The notes: generated by a model from the letters alone, not told the origin. A DNA stretch of 64,000 nucleotides from Metamycoplasma equirhinis (GCF_006385185.1 NZ_VFIX01000002.1:47515-111514); one strand, 5' to 3'; counted from the stretch's first letter, positions 23,414-35,988 are shown. A program made the numbers and translations.

Positions 23414-23447
23414 GTTTATTATGGAAAAAAAGAAATTATTTTTCTTT

Positions 23448-26400
23448 TAAGCAATCTGGCAATGGCCAGCTATTATACGCATCATGCAGAGAGTAATCTA
23501 TATTTTTCTTTTGGTTGAGAGCTAATTTTCAATCCTTTGTAAATCTTAGAAGATATTTTGGATAATATATGTATAAATATCTAGCTAATTCTACAGGCCC
23601 CGGGTCTTGTGCTAATGCTTTTCAACGAGCATCATCTTTTTTCATTCAATATGAAAAAATGCGCGCGGCTTCAGTATCATCCATGCCTTGGTTTTTATAA
23701 ACAAATATCAAGGATAATTGTAATAATTCAACTAGATTTTGTTTAATATTTTTGTATCTTTCCTTCAAATTTTGTCATCCAGCATCATTTCTTTCAAGTG
23801 GTGGAGTGATTGGTCCTGTATATACCAATGATTCATATAATTTTTTATAAACCTTGGCATACTCTTTGATTCCTTCTGTTGGTGTTTTATTTTCATGTTT
23901 ATAGTTTATATATTCTTCGATAGTTCAATTTTGATTATTAGCAAGAACCTGAAATCTTGATAATTTTTCTCGTATTTGTGTAATGTCTGAAAAGAATCTA
24001 ATAAGATGTAATGGTTCTAGGAATCAACTTAAATCTAAAATAGTTGTATATTGTTTTTTAATGTCTTTTACACCAGTATAAGTTTTGACTGTTTTCTTTA
24101 CAAAATATGTTACTTTTAATTTGTAATCTTCATTATCCATTTCGGCTTCTATAATGGCATCAAATTTGCCTTTGCCACTTTTACTTAATATTTCTTTAAA
24201 TCATTCAGTGATATTTGAATATTTAGAAATGTTATAATCTAGATAATCAGATAATTCTTTTTCCTTTGTAGAAGCTAACATTACTTTGTTAGTAATATTA
24301 TAATCGCTTTCTACTAACGCTTTAATTTCGCTTGGCTCATCTTTTTTAAAATTAGGAATTTCTTGATAATATTCATGAGTAATGCCTGAAAATAATTTTG
24401 AACGTAGTCTTATTTGTAATCTTGCTTTACCGTGTTCATCATCTCCGACAACGCTTACAAGATTTCAATCATAATCAAGGTTATTGCTATTGTGAATAGG
24501 TGCAAAATCAGAAAGAGTTGCATCTGAGGCTAACAAGTTACCTATTGGTTTAGAACCTATATATTTATAATTAACTCGTTGATTTTTCAAAAATGCTCTT
24601 ATATTTTCTTGTAATGTTGAAGCGAAATCAACAGTGAGTTCTCTACTATCTAATTCAAAATCAATATATTTTTGTTCGTTATTTTCAATGTGTGGCACGT
24701 TTGATTTAAAGAATTTTAATTTAAATCCCAATTTACCAGACCCTAAATCACGTAATGAATTATGATCAATTCGTATTATAGTTCCATCATTTGGCAAATC
24801 AATAAATTTAAATATTTGTTTTATATTATGCGCATTAGTTCCGTTTACTTCTGGCTTGTATGATTTTAACAAAGCAATTAATTGTTCAATTCTTGTGAAT
24901 TTATTGTTTGTGCTATTAGATGATTTTTCAGCGTGAGCATGAACAGTAAATGTTCTTTTACTAATCTTAGTAAATCCAATAATAGTATAAGTATGTTTTG
25001 ATCCGTTTATTACTTCACTATTATTTTTATTAGGATCAAAATATTTATTTCGTACAAACGCACTTAATTTAAATTGCAATTTACCATCAATGTCGCTATA
25101 TTTAATATCATCTATATTTAAACCAAATCCTTCATAAATTGCATAATTATTTTCTTTCAATCCATCAACGTTGCCTAGATTTCCTAATGTTTGCAAATTC
25201 TGAATTTTGTAATTTAATGGAGTTTTATAGCTTCCCTTGCTTATATTAAATTTGATATACTCGCCAATTTGATGATTTGCATCTTTTACTAGTTCTGAAA
25301 TCAATTTATTTTGCGAATTTTCTCATTTAAAATCAGTCAAATGTTCTACAAATTCTTTTAAATTGATTTCGTTAAATTTCTTTTCAACTTGATATTCAAT
25401 ATTTTTATATAATTTTTCGAATTTTGTAAATTCTGAAGTTGCTCCATCGAAAGTATAATTATCAGCTTTTTCATATAATAATTTGTAAATTTCTGTTCCT
25501 GAAGTATCTAATAAATTTTTATATAACTTTTTAACTTCGTCATATTTGTACATATTTTGCATATGTGGTAATTGGAAATATTTTGTGTTTTCAAAATTTT
25601 CGACAAAAGAATTTATCTTTTGATAATACTTCAGCACATCTTCTTTATGAGTATAGAAATAATTATTAGTTGCTTCCTTGAATCATTTAGCAGTTTTATT
25701 AATTTTATCAATTATTAATTGATAGTTACTATCAGAAGTTGAAAATGGTAATTTTTCAATTTCTTGTGTTCTATAATTACTTGACTCAATTTCCATCTTT
25801 CTAGCATATGCAAAAAATGGATTTCTATTATCTTTATCATGTTTTTGCATAATGTCATAAGCTTTTGTTACAAATGAAGCATTAATTGTTCATCCCTTAA
25901 AATCATTATACATTGAACCTAATAATTGTTTTGATTTATTTATTATTGTGTCAACAATAGGATAAAATTCAGTTTTCATTTTACTATTTTTTGCGCGGAT
26001 AGTGTCATCATCAACATCATTATGATAATCAATATAATTATCGTTATATAGTGTATTTAATTGTGATCTTTCGTTTTCAAAAGAATATTGTTGGCTCATT
26101 CATTCCTTTGCGTCAAATAATTTTTCATTAATTGGCAACTGCTTTATTTTTTCGGATAAATTCTTATTTTCTAATATTAATTTTCGTGTAATTTCATCTG
26201 CATTTTTTGCATCATTCAAAATTTGTTGCATACGACTTAAATCGTTTTTATTGTCGTTTAAATCCTTAAGTTTTTGATCACGCTTAGAATTAGAAATTCA
26301 TTTAAGATCTTGAATTTCTTCTTTAGCTTTATCATAAAATTTTTTAGCGGCAATTTTCTTTTCAATTTCTTCTAATGCTTTTGAAATTTTGGTTTTTGCA

Positions 26401-29400
26401 TCTTGTCATCTATTTTGCATACCGTTGGCCAAAGATTGTACGTTTGGATGGTTTGCTTGATATTCATAGTTATGGAAGTTGTTAAAAATAGAATTTTGAT
26501 CTTGAACATCGGAACTTATATTATCAATTATTGTCTTTTGATTTAGCCATTCATCTTTATCATTTTCATTAATTGTTTGATGATTGCTAATGAATTGTTC
26601 GACATTTTTTAGTTTTTCATCTAACTGGTGTAATTTAAATTCTTTATCTTGTCAACCTTTTTCAACATAGTCACGTGCCTCTTTGATCATATCTTGTGCA
26701 GCCTTAACGTCAGTATTTTTGAATGTTTCAATTTCTGACCGCAATTCTGCATATTTATTGTAATCATTTATTAAGCCATTGGCCTCATCTAATTTTTGCG
26801 TTAAAGCACTAATATCGGGTTCAAAATCAATTGACGATTTTTTGCCTAAATTATTTTTAACATTTTGAATAGCGCTTGATATGTCTTGTTTTAATCTATT
26901 TAGTTTTTCTCTAAATATTTTTACAATGTTAGCTTTATTTGCTTCGTTAGCTTTACGTGCGTTTTCGATAATATTTTCAACTTCAGCTTCATTAACAGCT
27001 TCGTATGCCTGTCTAATATATGTTTTTTTTGTGTCGGACTCTAAGTATTCAAATGTGTTAATTGTGTCATATGCTTTATTTTTAGACTCCGCCAACTTAA
27101 TAGCTTTTTCAAGATTATCTTTAGATTCATTTAGTTCTTGTGCAGTTTCAGAAGCTAAAGAATTTTTAAGAGTATTTGCTTTTACTAATTCATCTTTTAG
27201 AGCTTGATAATTTTGTTGCATAATATTATCTTTATTAGCCTTAAGAGTATTTATCTTTTGGTTAATTGCTTCTATTTGTGTTTCGACTTCCTTAATTAAT
27301 TTTTTAATTCTTAATTTTTCTGCGTTTTCTTTTCTTTCGATTTCTTCGGTAATTTTGTTTATTTTTTGTTTAATACTATTAATAATTTCGCTCGCTTTGG
27401 TTACTTGGGCAGCATAATCGCTAGTTTGTGCAAATGTTTTGGCATCATTTGCCTCTTTTAAATAACCGCTAGTTTCATTTCCCAGTGTGTTTAGTAGTGA
27501 TCTTAAATCTTCAAGTGATTTTGAAGCCAAATCATCAATTGAAATTAATTCATTTTTGTTACTAATTTCATTATTTTTTTGAACAACTGATTCACCTAAA
27601 GTTTTATTAACGTCTTTTAAATCTCTTAAAATACCTGAACCATCTGATTTTTTAACTTCATCCAATAACGTCTTTAAATCATTAAGTTTATTTAAAATAG
27701 GAGATTTTTTATTTTCTTCTACAAATCAGCTTTGATATTTGTTATTAGCAGTTGCTCAAACACTTTCTAATGATGACAATTTAGAGCTAGAAGTATCAAA
27801 TTTTCCCTTTGCTGAATTTGCATCATTTTTAGCTTTGGTTAAGGCATTAATTTGAGCATCAATATCTCTTTCAAGATTTTTAACTCTCTCTTCCTCAGAT
27901 TCAGATTTAGATAAAGTATCTTTTAAGATTTCAAGTGCATTATTAATTTGCCTTATCAAAGCGTCAGCTTCGTTTACAACTTTGCTATAAGAATTATCTT
28001 GACCAGCTTTTTTAGCCAATCACACTGATCCTGTGTTTTCTTTTATTAAATCTTCTAAATCACGAATACGTTGTTTTATTGTTTCCGAAGGAGTATTTTT
28101 GTCAACAGGTTTATTTCCTTCTTCAATCGGTGACTTTGAATTTGCCTTTGCAGTAGCAAGCGCTTGTTCAGCAACTTGCTTCTTTTGTTCAGCTTCTGTT
28201 TTAGCTAATTGTTTTGCTTCTTTAGCTTCTTCAATTTTAGATTTTAATTGTGCTAAGGTAGATTTTAGCGGTTCAGCTTTATATTCATTTTTATCTTTAT
28301 TATTGGTATATTCATTGTCTGCTTTTTCTAAAATTTTGCTAAATGAATTTTCTGTATTAGCTTCTAAATATGAAGTAATTGGATCGACACCATGAGTATT
28401 CTTTAGAGTTTCTGTTGCTTCATTTAGTTTATTGATTAAACCTTCTAATTCAGCAGTAATTTTATTTTTTAATTTATTTTCAATATTTGCTAGTTGACGA
28501 TTTACTTCAGCTAATCTTTCAGAAACTTTTGTCTTTAATTCATGATAATCGTCTCTTAAATCAATTTCAAGTTGTGAAAGCGCATTTTTAGCAGCTATCA
28601 ATTTTGTTTTTGCTGACTCTAAAGCATTTTTATCTGAAGCAGATGCACTTTTTGCAGCTTCAATCGCTTCATTAGAACTTGCTTCAAGTGGAGTTCATCT
28701 ATCATCGAATACTTTTTTGTTGGCTAAAAGTTTTTCTTTTAATTTGTTAATTTCTGTTGGATTAATCTCATCTGTTTTTTGTTTTAGGGCCGCAAAAGCA
28801 TCAATAACATCTTGACGAATTAATAAATTGTTATATATTGCATCACCAGATTTTTGTTTATTTTCATCGTTGTGATATCTAATACCTTCAGTAACTTTTG
28901 ATTCAAGTTCGCTAATTAGTTCACTAAACACATCAATTTTTGATTTATGTTCATCTTTAATAGCTTCAAAAGCATCAATAATAGCAGATTTTTTCGCATC
29001 AATTTTTTTGATTAATTCTTTAGCTAATTTATCTTCGCCGGCAAGTTTTATTTTAGCTTGAGTAACTTCAGTAATTGCTTTTTCTATTTTTTCTATTAAT
29101 TTATCTGCTTGAGTTTCATATTGACTATAACCGTTAGTATTAGCTAAGCTTTTAGCATCGGTTGCCTTTTGCTTTGCTTTTTGTAAATTAGAAATTAATG
29201 CTTCCAACTCGACAACCGACTTACCAGATAAATTATTTGCCTCATTTAAATAAGTTGTAGCAAAATTATCAGCTGCTTCATATTCTAATTTTGTTGCTTG
29301 TTTTTTAGAATTAAGTTCTGAGTTTTTTGAACTGTAAGTTTGGTTAGATTCGGCTAGTAAGTTATTTAATTTGTCTAATTCCTGTTTTAGTGTTTGATTA

Positions 29401-32400
29401 TTTTTATTTTCAGGAGTATTTAATTTATCATAAGCAATTTGAGTATCATGAACTAATTTATTAAATAGTGGTAATTCCCTATCTAAATCATCAACTTTAC
29501 CCAATTTATTGACATTTGTATTTGATTGAGTTAAAGCTTCGATTAGTGATTTCAATTCATCTAAAACTTTAGTGTCTAATTTAGAAATGGCATCTTTTAA
29601 TTTTTTGTTGACATCTTCTAATTTGTTATTAGCGATATCAGCAACTTTTCTATAACCTTTGCCTTCAGCTTCAGTAGCTAAATCTTCTAATTCTTTTTTA
29701 GATTTTGTTAATTTATCTTTTGCGCTAGCAATTTTAGCCTTATCTTCGTTAGCGTTGTCTAGTGAAGAAATAGCTTCGTTAGCATTTTTTTCCGCTTCTT
29801 TTAATTTGTTATCTAACGCATCCTTGGCTTTTTTGTTTTGAGTTTTCAATGATTCCTTTAGAGATTTGCAATCATCAAGTTCATTTTTCAAATTAGTTAA
29901 GGCTTGCGACAATTCTGAAATAGATTTATTTTTTTTAATATTGTGTTCAGTATGTTTGGCATTTGAAAGATTGTATTGTGTTTCTAATTTATCTAATGCT
30001 TCTTCCAATTTGTCAATATTATTTTTATTATCTTCAACTATTTGTTTAGTTTCCTTTAAAACTCCTAGTGAATTTTCTAATTCTTTTTTAACTTGTTTAA
30101 TTCGCTCTTCTTCGGAATTTAGTTCCTCATCAATTTTTTGTAATTTTTCATTTGCTTTTTCTTGCTCTAATGTAACTTTTTCTTTAGCAGTTTCGTATTT
30201 TAGGGCTTCTATTTTCTCTTTAAGTTCTTGTAACTTTTTAACTAATTTTTCTAATTCAGATTTTGAAGCTTTAAGTTCTGTTTTGTTTTTATTACTAATT
30301 GCTTGATCAGCATTTTTAAGTGCTTTTTTTACCTCGTCTTGAATTTCTGAAATTTCGGTATCAATTGCGCTTTTAATATTTGCTATTTCATCTTCTTTAG
30401 TTTGTTTTAGATTGTTAGCTTTGCCTAATTCAGTAGAGAAGGCATCTCACTCATTTTTTACGTTAGTGGTTTTATCAATTTCTTGAACATCTTTAGCGAT
30501 TTCATTTGCTTCAGCAATAGCTTCCGATAATTCGTTTAATGCTTTTTCTTTATCGTCAATTCCATCAGCAGATTCTAATGTCGAAATTTTGTTTGATAGT
30601 TTTACAACAGAATCAGTTAATTTCTTTTTAAGAGCTTCAATTCTTTGTTTTTCTGCTTCTTGCGCATTTTCTAAATCTTGTTTTTTAGCTCTTGCTGCAA
30701 CTAATTTTTCATTAATTTGGGTTATTAGGTCTTCAACATTAGTTTGTAAAGCGTTATATTTAATATTTTTAGTTTTATTTAAAAGCGTATTTGCTGTGTT
30801 TAAATTTGCTTCTAAATTACTAATAGCTTCGGTGACTTTGTCTAAGTTATCTGAATTACCATCAAATAACAAAATGTTTGCATCAACATTTTGTTTTAAT
30901 GTTTTATATTCTTCATCTGCGACTTTACGTTCATTTTCAATGTCTTGTTTTTGCTTTAAAATTTCAGTTTGTTTTTGCTCTGCATCTGCGATTTTGGAAA
31001 CCAAAGAATTAAATTCAGTTTGATATTTACTTTGATTTGCCTCAGTTTCTGATTTAGTATCATTTGCAGTTTTTAGCGCATTAGCAATTTCTGCTATCGC
31101 TTCATTTGTTTTTTCTAAATCATGTTTATTTGCGTCTTGTGTTGCGTCATTAACCTTACTTATTGCGCCATCTAATGCACTAATTGCATCATTTATTTTT
31201 TGCTTAATTTGATTAATGTTATCTTGTTCTGCTTTTTTGATTTTTTCTTCAAGTTTTTGCTTTTCAGTTTGCGCTTCCGCTAGCTTATCTTTTAGAGTTT
31301 GGTCACTCACGCCAGCATCATCTGCTTGCTTATTTGCCTTATTTCCTTTTTCAATAGCCTCATCTAATTGTTTTTGTTTTTCTTTTAAATCATCCAGTTT
31401 ATTTGGATTGGCAGTTTTAGCTTCATTAATAGCTTTATCCAATTCTTGTTTGGCTTCTTGTGTTGCTTTTTTAGCGTCATCTTCTGCTTTATTAATATTT
31501 TTTAAAGCTTCTTCAGCAGCTTTTGATTTATTTTTAGCATCAGTTATTTTTGAATTAAGATCAATATGTTCTTGATTTAGTTTTGGTTCGTTTTTTATTT
31601 TTTCTAGCAATTCTTCTGCTTTAGTAATTTCTTTATCTAATTCAGTTTTTGCTAAATCAATGTTTGCTTTATTTTTATCAGAAATAGCCTTATCAACATT
31701 AGCAATTTCTTTATTTAGTGCTTCAATTTGCTCTTTAACTGCTTCTTTTGATTTAGCAATTTCTTTTTCTTTATTTTCAACTTTTGTCTTTTGCGTTTCT
31801 ATTTCAGCTTTAGCAGTTTCTAATTCAGCTAATTTATCTTCACATTTCTTTTTATTTTCAGCATCATTTGCAGTTTCAGAATCTTGTTTTGCTTTTTCTA
31901 GTTCAGATTTGGCTGTAGAAATTTGTTCTAAAACAGAAGATAATTTGTCTTTATCTTCGCTATTTTTATTATTGTTTGCTTCTGTAATTGCCTCATTAGC
32001 TTTTGAAATGGCTTCAGCTACTTTTTTATCAAGTTCATTTTTTGCTTGTTTTAAAGCATCTAATTTTTGTTGTGAACTTTGCGCTTGATTTTTAGCGTCT
32101 TCTAGTGCTTTAGCAAAGGCGTTATACTCATCTTTAAATGAATCTTTTGATTTATCATCTTTAACTTCATTATTAAGTGATTCACCATCATTAATTGCTT
32201 TAGTTAATTCACTTAATGCATTTTCTAGGTCGGTAATTGATTCTTTTGTTTTGATATTATTAGTTTTTGATTCTAGATCTTGTTTTTGATTATTTAACTT
32301 AGTTTTTATCTCGCTTATTCTAGTATTTTCAGCGTCTTTTCGATTTTTAGCATCAGTTAAAATTTCGGCAGCTTTTTCAAGTGCTTTTTTTAATGTGTCG

Positions 32401-33623
32401 GCTTCTTCATTTAATTTGGCTTGGTTTAATTTAGGCAATAAAGTTTGGCCTTTTGCAATTTTAGCTTCTAATTCGGCAATTGCTTTATTTAAATCATTTA
32501 AACTTTGAGCATTTTGAGCATCTTCGCCAGCTTTTTTAAGTTCTTCAAGCAATTCTTTTAGTTCATTTTTTAATTCTGAATCTTTTGCCTTCTTTTCTTC
32601 AATACGCTTATTAAGTTTTTTAGATTCTTCTTCTAAACGTTGGATTTGCGATTCAATTTTTGCTTTAGCTTCAGGTTCATTTAATTTATTAGCTTCTTTA
32701 GCAGCTTCACTGGCAACATCTTTTAATGTGTCAATTTGCTTTTTAGCTTCTTCTAGCTCTTCAACAGTTTGAGCGTCTTCGCCTTTTTTAATTGCTTTAT
32801 CAACTTTATCTTTTAATTCTTCAGCAAACTTTTTAATTGCTTCTTTTTGCGCAGATTCATCTTGCTTACTAATTTTATCTTTTAGAATTTGAATTTCAGC
32901 CTTTGCATCATTAATAGCGCTATCTAATTTGCTAATAATATCTTTTAAATCAAAAATTTTAGCTTTATCTTTAATTTCTTCGGCGGCGGCAGACAATTCT
33001 TCAAGTTCTTTAATTGATGCTTTAAATTCAGGAATTATTGTTCCCTTTTCAGCGCGTTCAATTGCCTCTTTAATTTGGCGAATAATAGTTTCAGCACGTT
33101 TTTCAACTTTACTTTTATCTTTTAAAAGTCCATCTAATTTAGATTGCGCAGATGCGATTGCCTCTTTAGCTTTTTCAATTGTTTCGGCTAGTCTTTTTCT
33201 ATCATCTTGAAGAAGTTTTTGTTTTTCAAGATACTCTGACAAAGCTTTAATACTTTTATCTAAAATTGGAAAAGCATCTTCACCAATTTTAATTCCGTCT
33301 TTTAAATAGTTAATTAAAACATTATAGTCTTGGATGCTTAAATCTTTTTTAGCTTCATTAATTCCTTTATTTAGGTTTTCAATAATTTTTTCGATATATT
33401 TTCTTATCTTTTTAAATTCTTCTTCAACTTTAGCATCATGTGCACCAAATTCTTTTTGATCTTCTTTTGAAATACCAAAATCGATAAACGTTGTTTTATC
33501 TTTAGGTTTATCTAATTTATTTTTGCCTTTTAAATATAGCGCTGTGGCGATTGCTGCAGAAGCAAGCAAAGCTGTAGCTACTGATCCGACAATGATTGCA
33601 GTTTTTTTCTTATTAGAATTCAT
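23448..33623 (-). CDS. Giant coiled-coil surface protein (Lmp / massive surface protein-like)
   Basis: A single open frame of 3391 codons from ATG 33621-33623 (AGAGG upstream) to TAA 23448-23450, interrupted only by TGA (Trp). Residues 8-30 are a hydrophobic signal-anchor without an obvious lipobox Cys. Residues ~45-2320 are almost entirely Lys/Glu/Ala-rich heptad-like coiled coil, built of loosely repeated modules with motifs such as LEEAKKQID, ALSELTKAINDGE and LNEANNLSGKSVVELE. The first Trp appears only at residue 1059. From about 2320 the sequence becomes Trp/Tyr-rich and probably folds into globular domains (for example GFGLNIDDIKYSDIDGKLQF). Very large proteins of this style are adhesion-related surface proteins in M. 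hominis (Lmp) and M. arthritidis (massive surface proteins); the kinship here is by architecture only. The upstream poly-A tract suggests on/off expression. Confidence 0.8.
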
Positions 33624-33637
33624 ATTACCTCTTAATA

Positions 33638-33658
33638 CTTAAATAATAATTATTTAAG
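33638..33658. repeat. 21-bp perfect palindrome in the giant gene's 5' leader
   Basis: Arms CTTAAATAAT and ATTATTTAAG around one A, between the putative -10 and the start codon. It could be a protein operator or a hairpin near the ribosome binding site. Confidence 0.5.
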
Positions 33659-33695
33659 ATGTTCAATTTTTGACCGAACATACAAAAACCATTAC

Positions 33696-33727
33696 ATTGT
33701 AGGCGTTTTTTTTTTTTTTTTTTTTTT
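33696..33727 (-). promoter_or_regulatory. Putative phase-variable promoter with 22-A homopolymer
   Basis: On the minus strand a run of 22 A (33706-33727) lies directly upstream of a TACAAT -10-like box (33696-33701), which is 72 bp before the start codon of the giant surface gene. The run occupies the spacer and -35 positions. In M. hyorhinis vlp genes, poly-A length changes at this place switch transcription; the same role here is inference. Confidence 0.6.
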
Positions 33728-33759
33728 GAAAATGGTTAGCTAGCGTCTTACTTTAGCAT

Positions 33760-33789
33760 AAAAAAACACGAAAATGGGCTTTTTTCGTG
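33760..33789 (-). terminator. Terminator after the flavoprotein gene
   Basis: Eight-bp stem CACGAAAA/TTTTCGTG with a T run on the minus strand, 80 bp past the stop of the gene ending at 33869. It insulates the poly-A promoter from read-through. Confidence 0.75.
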
Positions 33790-33868
33790 CTAAGAAGATA
33801 GAAATTAAGACAAATATTGGCTGATTTACTTTTTAAAAAATAAAAATTCAACCTTAATTTAACTCTAA

Positions 33869-34432
33869 TTATTTTATTTTGCTAGTAATTTTATTAATGA
33901 TATCTTTTCGTTTGTTTTCAGAACGATAAATTAATTTATCGATACGTTTGGCTTTTGAGACCTTTATACCCGTGAATCAACAAACAGCTCGCTTTAGCAT
34001 TGCAAAATCAGCATTTTTATAAACTAAACTCACAAAAAAACTCGGAGCGTCGCATGTTGAAAAAATTCTTGCCGTTTTACCTTTTAATAGTTTGTCTCAA
34101 AGCGAACTATTTTGGCGATATTTATATGCAAATCCTTTTTGAAAAACATTATCAATATATCCCTTTAGTATTGCAGGAATTCCGCCTCATCATAAAGGAT
34201 AAAAGAAAATAATTTCATCTGCTCATTTAATATTTGTTTGTTCGTTTTTAACAACTTTTGCCGTTTTTTCGCTAAATCCGCTTTTGCTTAAATTTATTTC
34301 AAAATCCAAGTCAATTATATTTACGCGTTTGACATCGTGGCCTTTTTCTAGTAGTTTCTTTTCATATGCATCAATTAATTGACCATTAAATGAATCTTTA
34401 GTTGGATGCCCTAAAATTAAATAGTATTTCAT
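33869..34432 (-). CDS. NAD(P)H dehydrogenase (quinone)-like flavoprotein
   Basis: 187 residues from ATG 34430-34432 (AAAGGGA upstream), with several TGA Trp. The flavodoxin-like fold is shown by the FMN loop HPTKDSFNGQL near the N-terminus and by YPLWWGGIPAILKGYIDNVF in the middle, the signature of the NQO/KefF/MdaB family. It probably reduces quinones or flavins with NAD(P)H in the cytoplasm. It is divergent from upp. The true substrate is unknown. Confidence 0.85.
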
Positions 34433-34479
34433 TATTATTCCCTTTTACTTATTTTTTCTATATTTAAAATTATATATTC

Positions 34480-34485
34480 TATAAT
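34480..34485 (+). promoter_or_regulatory. -10 element of upp
   Basis: TATAAT 44 bp upstream of the upp start, in the divergent intergenic region. No clear -35. Confidence 0.5.
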
Positions 34486-34528
34486 ATTAACAAAATCAAA
34501 ATAACTTGTGAAATTAAGGAAAGAAGAA

Positions 34529-35155
34529 ATGTTAAAAGTGCTAAATCATCCGCTAATATCAATTAAATTAACTAATATGCGCGATAAAAACGCAGACCAT
34601 TCAGTTTTTCGTAGAAATTTAAACGAAATTGCTTCATTAATGGTTTATGAAATTTTAAGAAATTATCAAACAAAACCAAAAAATATTGTAACTCCACTTG
34701 ATAAAAAATATGAAGGCACTACAATTGATAAATCAATTGTTTTTGTTCCGATATTACGTGCAGGACTAGGAATGCTTGACGGTCTTTTGGAATTAGTTCC
34801 AGAAGCAAGAGTGGGTCATATTGGTATGTATCGCGACGAACAAAGTTTTAAGGCAAAAGAATATTACTATAAAATGCCTGACGTCAAAAAAGATAGTTAT
34901 GTTTTTGTAGTTGATCCTATGCTAGCGACAGGCGGCTCAGCAGTTGATGCAATAACAAGATTAAAAAATAATGGATTTAATAATGTCCATTTAATTTGTT
35001 TAGTTGGTGTTAAAGAAGGTGTTGAAAACATTGAAAAGCATTTTGGCAAGGATTTCGAAATTTATTTAGCTGCTCTTGATAGTAAATTAAACGAAAATAA
35101 ATATATTGAACCCGGGTTGGGCGACGCTGGCGATAGAATATTTGGCACAAAATAA
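34529..35155 (+). CDS. upp: Uracil phosphoribosyltransferase
   Basis: 208 residues from ATG 34529, chosen because AAGGAAAG precedes it; the in-frame GTG at 34508 lies before this Shine-Dalgarno. It converts uracil and PRPP to UMP in pyrimidine salvage. The PRPP-binding loop VVDPMLATGGSA and the C-terminal uracil-binding GLGDAGDRIFGT are canonical. Length is normal (about 208). A terminator hairpin follows 17 bp after the stop. Confidence 0.97.
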   Translation: MLKVLNHPLISIKLTNMRDKNADHSVFRRNLNEIASLMVYEILRNYQTKPKNIVTPLDKKYEGTTIDKSIVFVPILRAGLGMLDGLLELVPEARVGHIGMYRDEQSFKAKEYYYKMPDVKKDSYVFVVDPMLATGGSAVDAITRLKNNGFNNVHLICLVGVKEGVENIEKHFGKDFEIYLAALDSKLNENKYIEPGLGDAGDRIFGTK

Positions 35156-35172
35156 TCTAAATTATTAAAAAT

Positions 35173-35196
35173 AACCACAGTGAATGTGGTTTTTTG
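35173..35196. terminator. Bidirectional terminator between upp and the convergent gene
   Basis: Seven-bp stem AACCACA/TGTGGTT with T runs on both sides, positioned between the stops at 35155 (+) and 35205 (-). Confidence 0.75.
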
Positions 35197-35204
35197 TGTT
35201 TATG

Positions 35205-35852
35205 TTAATTTATATTGGCTATTTTTTTCTTAATGATATCAATAATTTTTAAAATAAATAGTGACAGTTGATTCGCCAAGTATCTAGTATTTGTATTATT
35301 TTCATTTAAAAATAAGTTATTCGCCTTAGGGAGTTCACTAATGTAAACATCCGTGGCTGATATTAAAATAGTGTCATTTATGGTTTGATCATAAAGGGAA
35401 TCTAATTGTTTTTTAGCTAATATTGGGTCGCATCAAATATAATATGGTTGATTTTTGCCTATACCCTGCGTTAATATAATTAATGTTTTATTGTTTAGAT
35501 TTTTTTTAGTAAGCAATTCATAAATTTCTTCTAATGTTTTCAAGATAAATTTACTTGCAAAATAATTTGATTCATCATCGTTATATTTTCAATTTTTTCA
35601 TTGGTTATTAGTTTCGTTATCAAAATGTTCATTTTCGGCAATAAAATACTCACCCTTAGAAAAATATAAATTGCTAAATTTTTTCGCATCATATTCGGTT
35701 GGCATTTCTATTTCACTTAAACATGAAATTTCATCATTGTGTTTAATTTTTGAAACTTTAATATAAATTACAAATTCAATCGTTCGCATTAATGGCAAAA
35801 TTTCATAATCATTACCATTTAGTAGCGGCATCAATAATTTTGAGCAAATCAT
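35205..35852 (-). CDS. Hypothetical protein
   Basis: 215 residues from ATG 35850-35852 with AAAGGAA upstream. I do not recognise the family. It has a mixed alpha/beta look, no signal peptide and no membrane span. The central part (ENEHFDNETNNQWKNWKYNDDES) is acidic and aromatic, and a Trp pair (YYIWWDPILAKKQ) occurs near residue 140. The open frame through three TGA codons and a good Shine-Dalgarno support a real gene. It lies downstream of the SRP RNA on the same strand. Confidence 0.6.
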
Positions 35853-35867
35853 AAAATTCCTTTATAT

Positions 35868-35950
35868 AAAAAACCACAAGACACAACACTTCTCGGTATG
35901 GCTGCTATATTTCTATCCTGACCAGTTTACAAGGTTATCGTTCTCATGGC
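35868..35950 (-). ncRNA. ffs: Signal recognition particle RNA (small bacterial type)
   Basis: On the minus strand the segment GGTCAGG...AGCAGCC matches the conserved SRP helix-8 motif, with an A-rich internal loop (GATAGAAATAT) between the two halves. The flanking arms can pair, and the transcript runs into six T at 35868-35873. A perfect TATAAT (35957-35962, minus) sits 6 bp before the inferred 5' end, with TTGACT further upstream (35983-35988). Ends are estimated. The ~80-nt length fits mycoplasma SRP RNAs. Confidence 0.8.
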
Positions 35951-35956
35951 AATATT

Positions 35957-35988
35957 ATTATAATTGAATAATTTGAAATTTAAGTCAA
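35957..35988 (-). promoter_or_regulatory. Promoter of the SRP RNA
   Basis: TTGACT (35983-35988) and TATAAT (35957-35962) on the minus strand, with a 20-nt spacer that is somewhat long. Confidence 0.5.

Noticed and set aside
29659-32088. Plus-strand Ser/Phe/Leu-rich frames inside the giant gene
   Set aside because: They are antisense shadows of Lys/Glu-rich codons and lack starts with ribosome binding sites.
23448-33623. Eight separate minus-strand genes or a multiply disrupted pseudogene
   Set aside because: All pieces are in one frame and separated only by TGA, which encodes Trp here; my codon-by-codon reading of 23448-24465 found no TAA or TAG.
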